DNA from: Porcincola intestinalis
Lineage (GTDB): Bacteria > Bacillota > Clostridia > Lachnospirales > Lachnospiraceae
Direction: 5' to 3'
Assembly: GCF_009696445.1 (NCBI RefSeq)
Contig: NZ_VULZ01000004.1
Coordinates: 1-64,000, forward strand
DNA: 64,000 nt
This document shows positions 8,608 through 16,725 of this stretch, piece after piece. The translations under genes were made by a program, and so were the position numbers. The number at the start of each line of letters is the position of its first letter. The first letter of the stretch is position 1. Under the pieces are notes generated by a model. That model was not told the origin of the DNA. It saw only the letters and a list, made by a program, of their open reading frames with translations, and ran no database searches.

Positions 8608-10696
8608 ATACAAACACCTCCGCGCTCATCGGTGCAAGAGTCAGGGAAAGCCTTCCCCTGCTGACCTCCAGCTCCTTCTCCTCGAGGCTGTAGCCCTCCT
8701 CATTTGTCTGAAATACACGCCTGACGCTGCACTCCATCGCTGTCTCCGCCTGCCAGACAGGAAGCGACACGATCATATTCTCCGGGTGGATCGAGAAGAT
8801 CACGATCACCGTCTCGCGGCTGTCAAACCGGGCATAGGCGATGCAGTTCCGCTCCCCGTGCAGATAGCACAGCGATCCGGTCCGCAGCACCGGATACGCC
8901 TTTCTCAGCGCAATGACATCTCTTGTATAGGCGATCATCTCCTGGTTTTCATGCCCCCAGGGGTATGTTCTCCGGTTGTCCGGGTCCGTAAATCCGCAGA
9001 CACCTGCCTCGTCCCCGTAGTAGATCGTCGGCGCCCCCGGCCAGGTCATCTGACACAGAACCGCCTGCCGCATCACGCCGCAGCTGACGCCGTCCGACGC
9101 GGCATCATAGTTGAAGTTTCCAACCCTGCCGACCTTGTGGTTCGTCCGGGTCAGGAAACGGGAATGATCGTGGTTGGAAAGCTCGTTCATCGCCGTGAGC
9201 AGCGAGGGCTCCATCATATTGGACGTATGGTACCGCATCGCGCCAAAAAAGCTGTCAGCATTACCGACCTGGTCGGGCAGAAATTCGTCCGAATGCTTCT
9301 CCATTCCGGTGAAGAACCAGCTCACCGGTTCCATGAACGCGTCATAGTTCATGATGCTGTCCCACTGATCCCCGAGCAGCCAGTCCCACGCAGATCCATA
9401 GTGCTCCGCCAGAATCAGTGCATCCGGGTTGGCCTTCCGCACAGCCTGCCGGAACATCCTCCAGAACCGGTGGTTGTACTCTATGGAATGTCCGAGATCC
9501 GCGGCCACATCAAGGCGCCATCCATCCGCACAGTAAGGCGGAGAGACCCATTTCGCCGCAATCCTTAAAATCGCATCCACCAGCTCCGGCGACTCATCAT
9601 AGTTCAGTTTCGGAAGCGTGTCATGGTTCCACCAGCCCTCGTATGTAGCATTGTACGGCCAGGCATTCTCATTCTGAAAATGAAAGTACCGCCGGTACGG
9701 ACTGTCTGCGCTAACGTAAGCCCCCTTCTCCCATTCACCGGAATGCTCATAGATCTGTTCCCGGTCAAGCCAGCGGTTGAAGGATCCGCAGTGATTGAAC
9801 ACACCATCCAGGATGACCTTCATGCCTCTGGCGTGTACCTCGCGCACAAAATCCGCAAAGTACGCATCCGCTGCCTCCAGGTTTTCCTTCCGTGTCGTCC
9901 GGCAGATATAGCGCTCCGCATCCCGGTTCTCCGTGCGTCCGTCGGTCAGAAGCACTCCCTCGTCCTTCACAAACCCGGTAAAATGCGGGTCGATGTGCTC
10001 GTAATCCTGCGTGTCATACTTGTGGTTGGAGGGTGAGACAAACAGCGGGTTGAAATAGAGAACCTCAACCCCCAGATTCTGCAGATAATCCAACTTCTGG
10101 CGCACCCCTTCAAGGTCCCCGCCGTAGAAATTGCGGACATCCATGCTCTCCGGGCGTCTGTCCCAGTCGTCCACATGGCGGATATTCTGCCCGATATACC
10201 GGTATTCGTCCGTCAGCGGGTCGTTCGCCGGGCTGCCGTTGCAGAACCTGTCTGTGAAAATCTGGTACATCACCGCACCCTTCGCCCAGGCAGGCGTATG
10301 GAAATTCGGACAGACCCTGAAAAAGAAATGTTCGTCCGGCGCATCCGCCACCCCGGAGCGCAGCAGACAGATCATTGTCTTCCCGCTCCAGATCTCAAAA
10401 TAGTACAGAAGCATCTGGTCCGGCATCACAAAGGAGGTTTTGTAATAATCAAAAACCCCCTGCGTTTTCTCCAGATGCATGCGTAGTTTTCTTTCGCCGC
10501 TGACAAGCCAGACCTCGTCGACATTCGCCCTGGCTGTCCGGACCCTGACCGTCACCTCATCGCCGGCATCCGGCTCCATCGGAGTGACATAGTTCTCCGA
10601 AAGGTCTGAAAACAATGCGTCTGTGTTCAGCACAGGCAGCATGTTCATAACGTATTTTGCACACTTCAAAGACTCACTGTATGTTTTTCCCGTCAC
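8579..10696 (-). CDS. GH13 alpha-glucosidase/neopullulanase-type maltodextrin hydrolase
   Basis: 705-aa, apparently cytoplasmic (no signal peptide). An N-terminal beta-sandwich of CBM34/cyclomaltodextrinase type (about 35-130) precedes a GH13 TIM barrel. The family regions are visible: ILDGVFNHCG (region I), DGWRLDVAADLGH with the nucleophile Asp, ALILAEHYG with the acid/base Glu, and ELSNHDHSRF with the third Asp. The family cleaves maltodextrins, pullulan or cyclodextrins. The start is taken as GTG at 10696 with GGGAAGAG upstream; ATGs at 10648 and 10642 lack a clear RBS. Its stop overlaps murF, an unusual coupling of starch-sugar metabolism to peptidoglycan synthesis. Substrate cannot be fixed from sequence. 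Confidence 0.88.
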   Translation of the reverse strand: MTGKTYSESLKCAKYVMNMLPVLNTDALFSDLSENYVTPMEPDAGDEVTVRVRTARANVDEVWLVSGERKLRMHLEKTQGVFDYYKTSFVMPDQMLLYYFEIWSGKTMICLLRSGVADAPDEHFFFRVCPNFHTPAWAKGAVMYQIFTDRFCNGSPANDPLTDEYRYIGQNIRHVDDWDRRPESMDVRNFYGGDLEGVRQKLDYLQNLGVEVLYFNPLFVSPSNHKYDTQDYEHIDPHFTGFVKDEGVLLTDGRTENRDAERYICRTTRKENLEAADAYFADFVREVHARGMKVILDGVFNHCGSFNRWLDREQIYEHSGEWEKGAYVSADSPYRRYFHFQNENAWPYNATYEGWWNHDTLPKLNYDESPELVDAILRIAAKWVSPPYCADGWRLDVAADLGHSIEYNHRFWRMFRQAVRKANPDALILAEHYGSAWDWLLGDQWDSIMNYDAFMEPVSWFFTGMEKHSDEFLPDQVGNADSFFGAMRYHTSNMMEPSLLTAMNELSNHDHSRFLTRTNHKVGRVGNFNYDAASDGVSCGVMRQAVLCQMTWPGAPTIYYGDEAGVCGFTDPDNRRTYPWGHENQEMIAYTRDVIALRKAYPVLRTGSLCYLHGERNCIAYARFDSRETVIVIFSIHPENMIVSLPVWQAETAMECSVRRVFQTNEEGYSLEEKELEVSRGRLSLTLAPMSAEVFVYENHEGSYH

Positions 10697-11049
10697 GCTG
10701 TTGTCTCTTCCCGGCAGCCTCAGGCAGCCGCCTAATCGTCGATCGCTGTCCGTTCTGGTAACGTTTCCGATCCGTCACGCCCAAGAGAGGGCAGCGCGCC
10801 CGGCACCGCCCTCTTCCCAGATCCTGTTATCTCTCAATTCCGCACTCCGCCCGCACATTGCGGCCGTACTTCCGCACAGTGCAGGGCGCAGCTGCCCGTC
10901 CCTGCCCGCCGCACTGGTCTGGCCCGGAGCAAACGTCCGCACAAGGAAGGTCAGCATCATCCCGTCCCTGCCCACCGCACTGGTCTGGCCCGGAGCAAAC
11001 GTCCGCACAAGGCAGGACTGCAGCTTTCCGTCCCTGCCTGCCGCACTGG
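10697..11049. other. Intergenic region between ftsH and the GH13 gene
   Basis: No supported gene. Open frames here on both strands are generated by the 66-bp tandem repeat at its right side and by high GC. No convincing terminator or promoter was seen; a promoter for the GH13-murF-pth-mfd group may lie within 10697-10890 but no consensus pair was recognised. Confidence 0.6.
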
Positions 11050-11050
11050 T
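10895..11050. repeat. 66-bp tandem repeat abutting the ftsH stop codon
   Basis: Unit starts CCCGTCCCTGCCCGCCGCAC at 10895, recurs at 10961 and partially at 11027, an exact 66-bp period with about 2.4 copies and few mismatches. The last copy runs up to the first base of the ftsH stop codon. The period is divisible by three, so short repetitive frames are open on both strands, but none has a plausible RBS. Confidence 0.85.
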
Positions 11051-12861
11051 CAGTCGAAAAGTGCTTCGAACTCTTCCCTGCTCAGCTTCTCCTTCTCCAT
11101 CAAAAGCGCCGCCGAACGGTCCAGCACGTCCCTGTGCCCGGAGAGGATTTCCTTCGCCTTTTCATAGGCAGCGTCGATCAGCTTCTGGACCTCCTCATCG
11201 ATCAGAGAGGCAATCCGCTCACTGTACTCCCTGGTGTGGCCAAGGTCTCTTCCGATAAAGATCTCATTGTCATCCTGCTCGTAATTGATCAGCCCCAGCT
11301 TCTCCGAGAAGCCGTACTTCGTGACCATCGCACGAGCAGTCCGTGTTGCCTGACGGATATCCTCCGACGCACCTGTCGTCACATCGCCGATGACCAGCTC
11401 TTCCGCCGCGCGGCCTCCCAGGCTGACCACAATCTCCTGGAACATCCGCCCCTTCGTCTCGTACATCTCGTCCTTCTCAGGAAGCGGCATCGTATACCCG
11501 GCGGCGCCTCTCCCGGTCGGAATGATCGAAACCGTATGCACAGGTCCGACTCCCGGAAGCACATGGAACAGAATGGCATGTCCAGATTCGTGATAGGCTG
11601 TGATCCGCCTGTCCTCCTCGGACATCACTCTGCTGTGCTTCTCCGCTCCGATGCCGATCCGGATGAAGGCCTGGTTGATATCCTTCTGGGAGATGTACAT
11701 CCGGTCATCCTTCGCCGCCAGGATGGCGGACTCGTTCATCAGATTCTCGAGATCCGCTCCCGTAAACCCGGCAGTCGTGCGGGCGACCGTCTTCAGGTCC
11801 ACATTGTCCGCCAGCGGCTTGTCCTTGGCATGTACCTGCAGAATTTCCTCCCTGCCGCGCACATCCGGCCTTCCGACCGTCACCTGGCGGTCAAAGCGGC
11901 CCGCGCGCAACAGCGCCGGGTCCAGAATATCCATCCGGTTTGTCGCTGCCATGACGATGATCCCCTCATTGGCAGAGAATCCGTCCATCTCCACGAGCAG
12001 CTGATTGAGCGTCTGCTCCCGCTCATCATGCCCGCCGCCCATGCCGGTTCCCCTGCGGCGGCCGACCGCATCGATCTCATCGATGAAGACGATGCAGGGC
12101 TGGTTTTTCTTTGCTTCCGTAAACAGATCCCGGACGCGGGATGCGCCGACACCGACAAACATTTCCACAAAATCCGACCCGGAAATGGAGAAGAAGGGGA
12201 CTCCCGCCTCTCCTGCCACGGCTCTTGCCAGAAGCGTTTTTCCGGTACCCGGAGGACCGACAAGCAGAACACCCTTGGGAATTCTCGCGCCAAGCTTCAG
12301 GAACTTCTGCGGTTCCCGGAGGAACTCGACAATCTCTCCCAGATCTTCCTTTTCCTCCTCCAGTCCGGCTACATCGGCAAATGTCGCCTTCTTTGCGTCC
12401 GGCATGAAGATCCTTGCACGGCTTTTTCCAAAGTTGGTCATCGTCGTGCCGGCGCCTCCGTTCTGGCGGCTGAGCATCATCAGAAAGAACACCAGCATGA
12501 TGGCCATCATCACAATCGGATAGATATAGGAAAAGACGGTTCCCCGGCGGGACACATCGTCCGTCGTGATGGAGATATCATATTTCTCGAGTTTTGCCTT
12601 CGCGGCATTGACGTCCGTCACATTCACAGAGCGGACTTCATTCTCCGTCGTCGTCACGAGAAGCGACCCCGTCGGCACCTCCTCGTTCTGTACGATCTCC
12701 ACATGGGAGACCTTCCCGTCCTCCAGCATCTGGGAAAGCTGCTGCTCCGTCATATCGCTCCGTCCGTTGAAGCGGTCACGGAAAGCAAAGATCAGAAAGA
12801 TCAGCATCATTCCGACCAGTATATAGATACCGATCCCGGCGTTTCTCGTATTCCTGTTCAA
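11050..12861 (-). CDS. ftsH: ATP-dependent zinc metalloprotease FtsH
   Basis: 603-aa membrane-anchored AAA+ protease that degrades damaged and regulatory membrane and cytosolic proteins. Two TM helices (about 10-27 and 112-130) bracket the extracytoplasmic domain. Walker A GPPGTGKT is at 202-209, Walker B reads [12 protein letters not shown], the second region of homology reads RAGRFDRQV, and the zinc site HESGH is near 421-425. The start codon is TTG (12859-12861) with AGGAG 9 bases upstream; no ATG fits the N-terminus. It follows hpt by 101 bp, the conserved Firmicutes order tilS-hpt-ftsH. A 66-bp tandem repeat begins at its stop codon. Confidence 0.96.
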   Translation of the reverse strand: MNRNTRNAGIGIYILVGMMLIFLIFAFRDRFNGRSDMTEQQLSQMLEDGKVSHVEIVQNEEVPTGSLLVTTTENEVRSVNVTDVNAAKAKLEKYDISITTDDVSRRGTVFSYIYPIVMMAIMLVFFLMMLSRQNGGAGTTMTNFGKSRARIFMPDAKKATFADVAGLEEEKEDLGEIVEFLREPQKFLKLGARIPKGVLLVGPPGTGKTLLARAVAGEAGVPFFSISGSDFVEMFVGVGASRVRDLFTEAKKNQPCIVFIDEIDAVGRRRGTGMGGGHDEREQTLNQLLVEMDGFSANEGIIVMAATNRMDILDPALLRAGRFDRQVTVGRPDVRGREEILQVHAKDKPLADNVDLKTVARTTAGFTGADLENLMNESAILAAKDDRMYISQKDINQAFIRIGIGAEKHSRVMSEEDRRITAYHESGHAILFHVLPGVGPVHTVSIIPTGRGAAGYTMPLPEKDEMYETKGRMFQEIVVSLGGRAAEELVIGDVTTGASEDIRQATRTARAMVTKYGFSEKLGLINYEQDDNEIFIGRDLGHTREYSERIASLIDEEVQKLIDAAYEKAKEILSGHRDVLDRSAALLMEKEKLSREEFEALFD

Positions 12862-12962
12862 GTCCTGTGGCTCCTTTTGTCTCCGATATCCGCCCTCTCA
12901 GACGGGTGCTCTCCTCAGATGTATCACTGCCTTCTCGTCTGGCGGCACATGCTTCCGGTCCC

Positions 12963-13493
12963 TCACTCTTCCTCCAGATGCATGACCCCGATATAAGGAA
13001 GATTGCGGTATCTCTGGTCATAATCCAGCCCGTATCCGATGACAAACTCGTCCGGAATCTGGAATCCCTGGTAGTCGACATAGACCTCACATTCCCGTCT
13101 GTCCGGCTTATCCAGCAGCGTACAAAGCTTTATGGAAGCCGGCTTTCTGCTCTGAAGGTTTTTCAGCAGATAGCTCAGGGTGTGGCCGGAATCGATGATG
13201 TCCTCCACAACGAGCACGTCCTTGTCCATGATCGAATCATCCAGATCCTTGATCAGCTTGACGACGCCCGTTGACCTTGTCCCCGATCCGTAGCTGGAAA
13301 CCGACATGAAATCCATCGTGACCGGGATCGTCAGCCTCTTCGCCAGCTCGCATACGAAGAAGACCGATCCCTTCAGGATTCCGATCAGGTGAACCGTCTT
13401 CCCCGCATAGTCGCGGCTGATCTCCTCCGCCAGCTGCGATATGCGCTCCGCTACCTTATCCTCAGGAATCAGTACACTGACATTCTCTTTCAT
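12963..13493 (-). CDS. hpt: Hypoxanthine-guanine phosphoribosyltransferase
   Basis: 176-aa purine salvage enzyme making IMP/GMP from hypoxanthine or guanine and PRPP. The PRPP motif VLVVEDIIDSGHTLSYL, the flexible-loop segment MSVSSYGSGTRSTG and the IPDEFVIGYGLDY purine-binding segment near the C-terminus are all present. ATG at 13493 is preferred because GGAGG lies six bases ahead; a TTG two codons upstream is less well placed. The start lies 31 bp inside the 3' end of tilS, so the two are translationally linked as in other Firmicutes. Confidence 0.95.
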   Translation of the reverse strand: MKENVSVLIPEDKVAERISQLAEEISRDYAGKTVHLIGILKGSVFFVCELAKRLTIPVTMDFMSVSSYGSGTRSTGVVKLIKDLDDSIMDKDVLVVEDIIDSGHTLSYLLKNLQSRKPASIKLCTLLDKPDRRECEVYVDYQGFQIPDEFVIGYGLDYDQRYRNLPYIGVMHLEEE

Positions 13494-15045
13494 CTTCAAC
13501 CTCCTGGCCTTCCAAAGTGCTGCACGACACCTTCACATATGCGCTGCCCGGCGTTACCCTTGCCTTTTCGCTGATCCGCATTCCGGCCACCCACAGCACC
13601 TCGCTCCCGATCGCAAGGAGCACGACCCGGTCCCGCAGCGACGACGGAATCTTCTCATCGATCAGATAATCAGACAGCTTCTTTCTGCTTCCATCCTGCC
13701 GGACAACCAGCACATCTCCCGGCCTTCTCGTGCGGAAACAGAGCTTTTGCGACTCTTTTTGGGCTATTGTAGCATACGCAATCCATTTCGTGAACCGCTT
13801 CTTCGGGATACAGATCCCGTTCTCTTCTGCACAGCCGCACACAAGCGAAAAGCAGTACCCGCCGTAGCGGACCACCTGCCTGCCCGGAAATGGAACCTCC
13901 ACCCATCTCTCTCCCGGCCGGGCATCCTGCGCGTATAGTGCCCCGGATACCGGCAGTGCCGTCCCGGTTGCAGGCAGCACAGTCCCGGCTGCAGGCAGCG
14001 CTTCCCCGGAAAGCGCTGCCGCTCCTGACAGAAAGCGGATCTGCCCATACGCCCGGACAGCAGTCAGTCCTCCGGGAAGGCTGACCGATTTCTCTCCTCC
14101 GCCGCAGGCAAGTCCCATCAGTGCTTCCACATGGACGGCGCCGATGTCCTTCAGGCTTCCATGCTCTGACGCCCGGCGGATGCACTCTCTCAGCAGCCTG
14201 TGCCGGATGAACGGTTCCTCCTTCTGCCAGGGCTCCAGCAGGAGAACCGGCTGCCCGTTCGCCCGGCAGTGAATACACCCTTCTGCCGCCCGTGCCGTCA
14301 CCCGCTCCAGGTACGCCTCAGCCTCCGCCGCCTCCTCCGCCGCCTGCGCGATATGACGCGGCGCCTGTGCATTCAGCTTTATCAGATCCGGCAGAATGTC
14401 ATGACGGATTTTATTGCGTGTCACCGTTTTGTCCAGATTTGTCCGGTCTGTCCGATATGACAGCCCGCGTGTCTCCAGGTACTGCTCAATCTCCTCCCTG
14501 GATGTTTCCAGGAGCGGCCTCACTACCAGGGGAGACGCTGCCTGCCCGTCCCGGAGCGGGCGAACCGGCAGAATCCCCCGCAGCCCCCTCAGACCGCTTC
14601 CCCGGATCAGATTCCAGAGCACCGTCTCCGCCTGGTCTCCCAGATGATGAGCAACCGCCACCCGCTGAGCCCCGCACTGCTCTGCCGTCTCCTCAAAGAT
14701 CCGGTAGCGCTGAATCCGCGCCTCCTCCTCCTCTGTCCGTCCGCTTTTCCGCGCAAGCTCCGGCACATGGATATGCCGCACCGTGAGCCGGACTCCCAGC
14801 TCCCCGCACAGCTTCTCCACATACGCACAGTCCTGCAGGCTCTCCTCCCCGCGGATTCCATGCTCAACATGAACCGCCTCGAGGCTGAAGGAAAGCTCCG
14901 GCGCAAGTACATGAAGAACGGCAAGCAGACAGACTGAGTCCGCACCGCCTGAAACCGCCGCAAGCATCCGCTGACCGGGACTGACCATCCTGCAGCGCTT
15001 CATCATATTCCGGATTTTCTGCTCAAACCGAAACGCATCCGTCAT
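13462..15045 (-). CDS. tilS: tRNA(Ile)-lysidine synthase
   Basis: 527-aa N-type ATP pyrophosphatase that converts C34 of tRNA-Ile(CAU) to lysidine. The PP-loop is MLAAVSGGADSVCLLAVL near residues 28-45 and is followed by VEHGIRGEESLQDC and a VAHHLGDQAETVLWNLIRGSGLRGL block. The C-terminal TilS substrate-binding domain (about 440-515) contains RRPGDVLVVRQDGSRKKL. Residues about 330-385 hold a Gly/Ala/Pro-rich repeated stretch (LPAAGTVLPATGTALPVSG). The start at 15045 is set by GGGGGAAG about 8 bases upstream. It overlaps hpt by 32 bp and follows divIC. Confidence 0.93.
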   Translation of the reverse strand: MTDAFRFEQKIRNMMKRCRMVSPGQRMLAAVSGGADSVCLLAVLHVLAPELSFSLEAVHVEHGIRGEESLQDCAYVEKLCGELGVRLTVRHIHVPELARKSGRTEEEEARIQRYRIFEETAEQCGAQRVAVAHHLGDQAETVLWNLIRGSGLRGLRGILPVRPLRDGQAASPLVVRPLLETSREEIEQYLETRGLSYRTDRTNLDKTVTRNKIRHDILPDLIKLNAQAPRHIAQAAEEAAEAEAYLERVTARAAEGCIHCRANGQPVLLLEPWQKEEPFIRHRLLRECIRRASEHGSLKDIGAVHVEALMGLACGGGEKSVSLPGGLTAVRAYGQIRFLSGAAALSGEALPAAGTVLPATGTALPVSGALYAQDARPGERWVEVPFPGRQVVRYGGYCFSLVCGCAEENGICIPKKRFTKWIAYATIAQKESQKLCFRTRRPGDVLVVRQDGSRKKLSDYLIDEKIPSSLRDRVVLLAIGSEVLWVAGMRISEKARVTPGSAYVKVSCSTLEGQEVEDERECQCTDS

Positions 15046-15189
15046 GCTGTTCTTCCCCCGCACCGGCTGCACGCACAGCCAGATTGTCTTTCATTCAGAC
15101 CGGTCCCTCTGCCGGAAAACGGTCGCCGTCTTCAAAAAAAGCGCGCTGCCGGCTCCCGCCAGCAGTGCGCCCTTCAGACACAGGTTCCC

Positions 15190-15495
15190 TTACTTTTCCT
15201 CCCGGAAGATCGTCTCATCCGGATAAACCAGGCCGAACTTTTCTCTGGCCGTCTTCTCCACGTACGAATCGGTCTTCGTGTACGCCTTGTAAGACTCGAT
15301 CTGTTTGCTTCTGCCCTCTTCCTCCGTGTACTGCTCCTCAAGAGATGCAATCTCATCCGCGTAGGCGGCGTTCCGCTGCTTCAGCACAACACAGCGCGAC
15401 AGCAGCACGACCATCAGAATCGATACCACTACCATAATCAGTACCATGCCGCTTCTGTTCTTTTTTGTCACGGCACGTGTCTTCCCTCTCGACAT
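15190..15495 (-). CDS. divIC: DivIC/FtsL-type septum formation initiator
   Basis: 101-aa bitopic membrane protein with a short basic cytoplasmic tail, one TM helix (about 17-37), then a heptad-rich coiled coil (about 38-70) and a small C-terminal domain ending EKTAREKFGLVYPDETIF, which matches the DivIC signature. It belongs to the divisome complex with FtsL and DivIB that activates septal wall synthesis. Position between rqcP and tilS is the conserved Firmicutes location. It has a near-consensus promoter 110 bp upstream. spoIIE, which normally lies between divIC and tilS in spore formers, is missing: only 144 bp separate the genes. Confidence 0.88.
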   Translation of the reverse strand: MSRGKTRAVTKKNRSGMVLIMVVVSILMVVLLSRCVVLKQRNAAYADEIASLEEQYTEEEGRSKQIESYKAYTKTDSYVEKTAREKFGLVYPDETIFREEK

Positions 15496-15603
15496 CTGTC
15501 CTCATCCCCTTATCAATCCGCCTCTCCTGCCTCCCCAGACAGGACCTGGCAAACCCGATTCTTCCCCTATGCGCATCAGGCGCATCCGATCAATAGTGGT
15601 TCT

Positions 15604-15632
15604 ATCATAGCCTGAAATGGCCGATGTTTCAA
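15604..15632 (-). promoter_or_regulatory. Sigma-A promoter for divIC-tilS-hpt-ftsH
   Basis: Minus-strand TTGAAA (15627-15632) and TATGAT (15604-15609) are separated by 17 bp. It sits in the 268-bp space between rqcP and divIC, which otherwise holds no supported gene, so yabP and yabQ homologues are absent. Confidence 0.75.
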
Positions 15633-15763
15633 CACCCAATCTTCCCGGTGTCGGCCCCTGCTGATCCCCTGATGACGCCCCTGATGCCTCCTGATGACGA
15701 CAATCATGTCCCTCGCTATGCTGCTTTCGAGAATGCTGCTCCAGCCCAAGCAGATCCGACCGC

Positions 15764-16003
15764 TCACAGATACCGGAACAGCTCCTGTGCATCCTCCTTC
15801 CGGACAGCATCCTGAACAGCCAGAACCTCCGCCTTCACGCTGCGGTTTCCAAAGCCGATCTCAATCACATCTCCAACCTTTACCTCGGCAGATGCCTTCG
15901 CCGTTTTCCCGTTGATCATCACACGGCCAGCGTCGCAGGCCTCGTTGGCTACCGTCCTGCGCTTCACCAGCCTGCTCACCTTCAAATACTTGTCAAGCCT
16001 CAT
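15764..16003 (-). CDS. rqcP: S4-domain RNA-binding protein (RqcP/YabO/Hsp15-like)
   Basis: 79-aa protein made almost entirely of one S4 RNA-binding domain: MRLDKYLKVSRLVKRRTVAN, then AGRVMINGKTAKAS and VGDVIEIGFG. In B. subtilis the homologue RqcP assists RqcH in C-terminal Ala-tailing of nascent chains on stalled 60S-like (50S) subunits. The ATG at 16003 is supported by AGGGGGAA about 4 bases upstream; the frame runs further upstream without similarity. It follows hup across a terminator, as in the conserved hup-rqcP-divIC order. Confidence 0.88.
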   Translation of the reverse strand: MRLDKYLKVSRLVKRRTVANEACDAGRVMINGKTAKASAEVKVGDVIEIGFGNRSVKAEVLAVQDAVRKEDAQELFRYL

Positions 16004-16172
16004 CGTTCCCCCTGACAGACTGGCACTTGCCCAGCCTGATCCCATTCTTTGCACCGCCCGGCTCCTGCCGGCCGAATCCATCCTGTTTTCCTGACGTCCT
16101 GTAAAATGTTGCTTCGCCAGGCGCCATGATCTGCAAGCAAGCTAGCATCATGGTCTGGCTCGTCGCCTTCAC

Positions 16173-16205
16173 AAAAAGAGGACTCTGAGCAAGTCAGGGT
16201 CCTCT
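16173..16205 (-). terminator. Rho-independent terminator behind hup
   Basis: On the minus strand AGAGGAC (from 16205) pairs with GTCCTCT (to 16177) and is followed directly by TTTTT (16173-16177). It lies about 33 bp past the hup stop, so the abundant hup message is probably monocistronic. This leaves rqcP to a separate promoter or to read-through. Confidence 0.85.
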
Positions 16206-16237
16206 GTCTCGTCTATATTCTGTAAGACATCCCGCCG

Positions 16238-16510
16238 TCAGTTCAGGCTGTCCTTCAGTGCCTTTCCTGCCTTGAACTTCGGATTTTTGGAAGCCTTGAT
16301 CTCCATCGCCTCGCCAGTCTGCGGATTGCGGCCCTCTCTTGCAGCTCTCTCGGACACCTCAAAGGTTCCGAACCCGATGATCTGAATCTTCTCGCCCTTC
16401 TTCAGCTCATCCCCTACAACCTCGATGAACGCATTCAGAGCCTTCTTTGCATCGTCCCTCTCCAGCTCAGCCTTCTCAGCGATTGCAGCGATCAGTTCCT
16501 GCTTATTCAT
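16238..16510 (-). CDS. hup: HU-family DNA-binding protein
   Basis: 90-aa nucleoid protein that bends DNA as a homodimer. It starts MNKQELIAAIAEKAELERDD, carries the dimer core with GFGTFEVSERAAREGRNPQTGE (conserved GFG and the arm with RNPQTG), and ends with FKAGKALKDSLN, giving the standard HU length. The start at 16510 follows AGGAG by about 10 bases. It has a strong promoter and a terminator of its own. Confidence 0.96.
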   Translation of the reverse strand: MNKQELIAAIAEKAELERDDAKKALNAFIEVVGDELKKGEKIQIIGFGTFEVSERAAREGRNPQTGEAMEIKASKNPKFKAGKALKDSLN

Positions 16511-16584
16511 AATGTGGTACTCCTTTTTTCTGAATTGATGATCACATTGCTTCCCCACCCTTATTCCGGCGGGAATCTCTAATA

Positions 16585-16613
16585 CTTATATAACCCAGCC
16601 TGATGTTTGTCAA
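16585..16613 (-). promoter_or_regulatory. Strong sigma-A promoter of hup
   Basis: Consensus TTGACA (16608-16613), 17-bp spacer and TATAAG (16585-16590) on the minus strand, about 75 bp upstream of the hup start. The quality fits a highly expressed nucleoid protein. Confidence 0.82.
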
Positions 16614-16725
16614 GGCTGCCCGGCTGCCTCCGCCCCATGGCACCAGGACTGAAGAATCCGTGATGACAGTCCGCAGCCCCGTCCCGCAGTCGTCAGGCCC
16701 TCGCCGGGATGTCTTCGCGCACGGT

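Noticed and set aside
10775-11008. 77-codon minus-strand frame made of 22-residue repeats past ftsH
   Set aside because: Wholly generated by the 66-bp tandem repeat; no RBS. Kept only as a repeat feature.
10858-12996. 712-codon plus-strand open frame antisense to ftsH and the repeat
   Set aside because: It mirrors a well-conserved FtsH on the other strand, has low-complexity H/R/L-rich composition and no RBS. It is an effect of GC-rich third positions.
15496-15763. Degenerate yabP or yabQ between rqcP and divIC
   Set aside because: The frames in this gap show no similarity to these sporulation proteins; a promoter and short CTGATGACG-type repeats occupy it.
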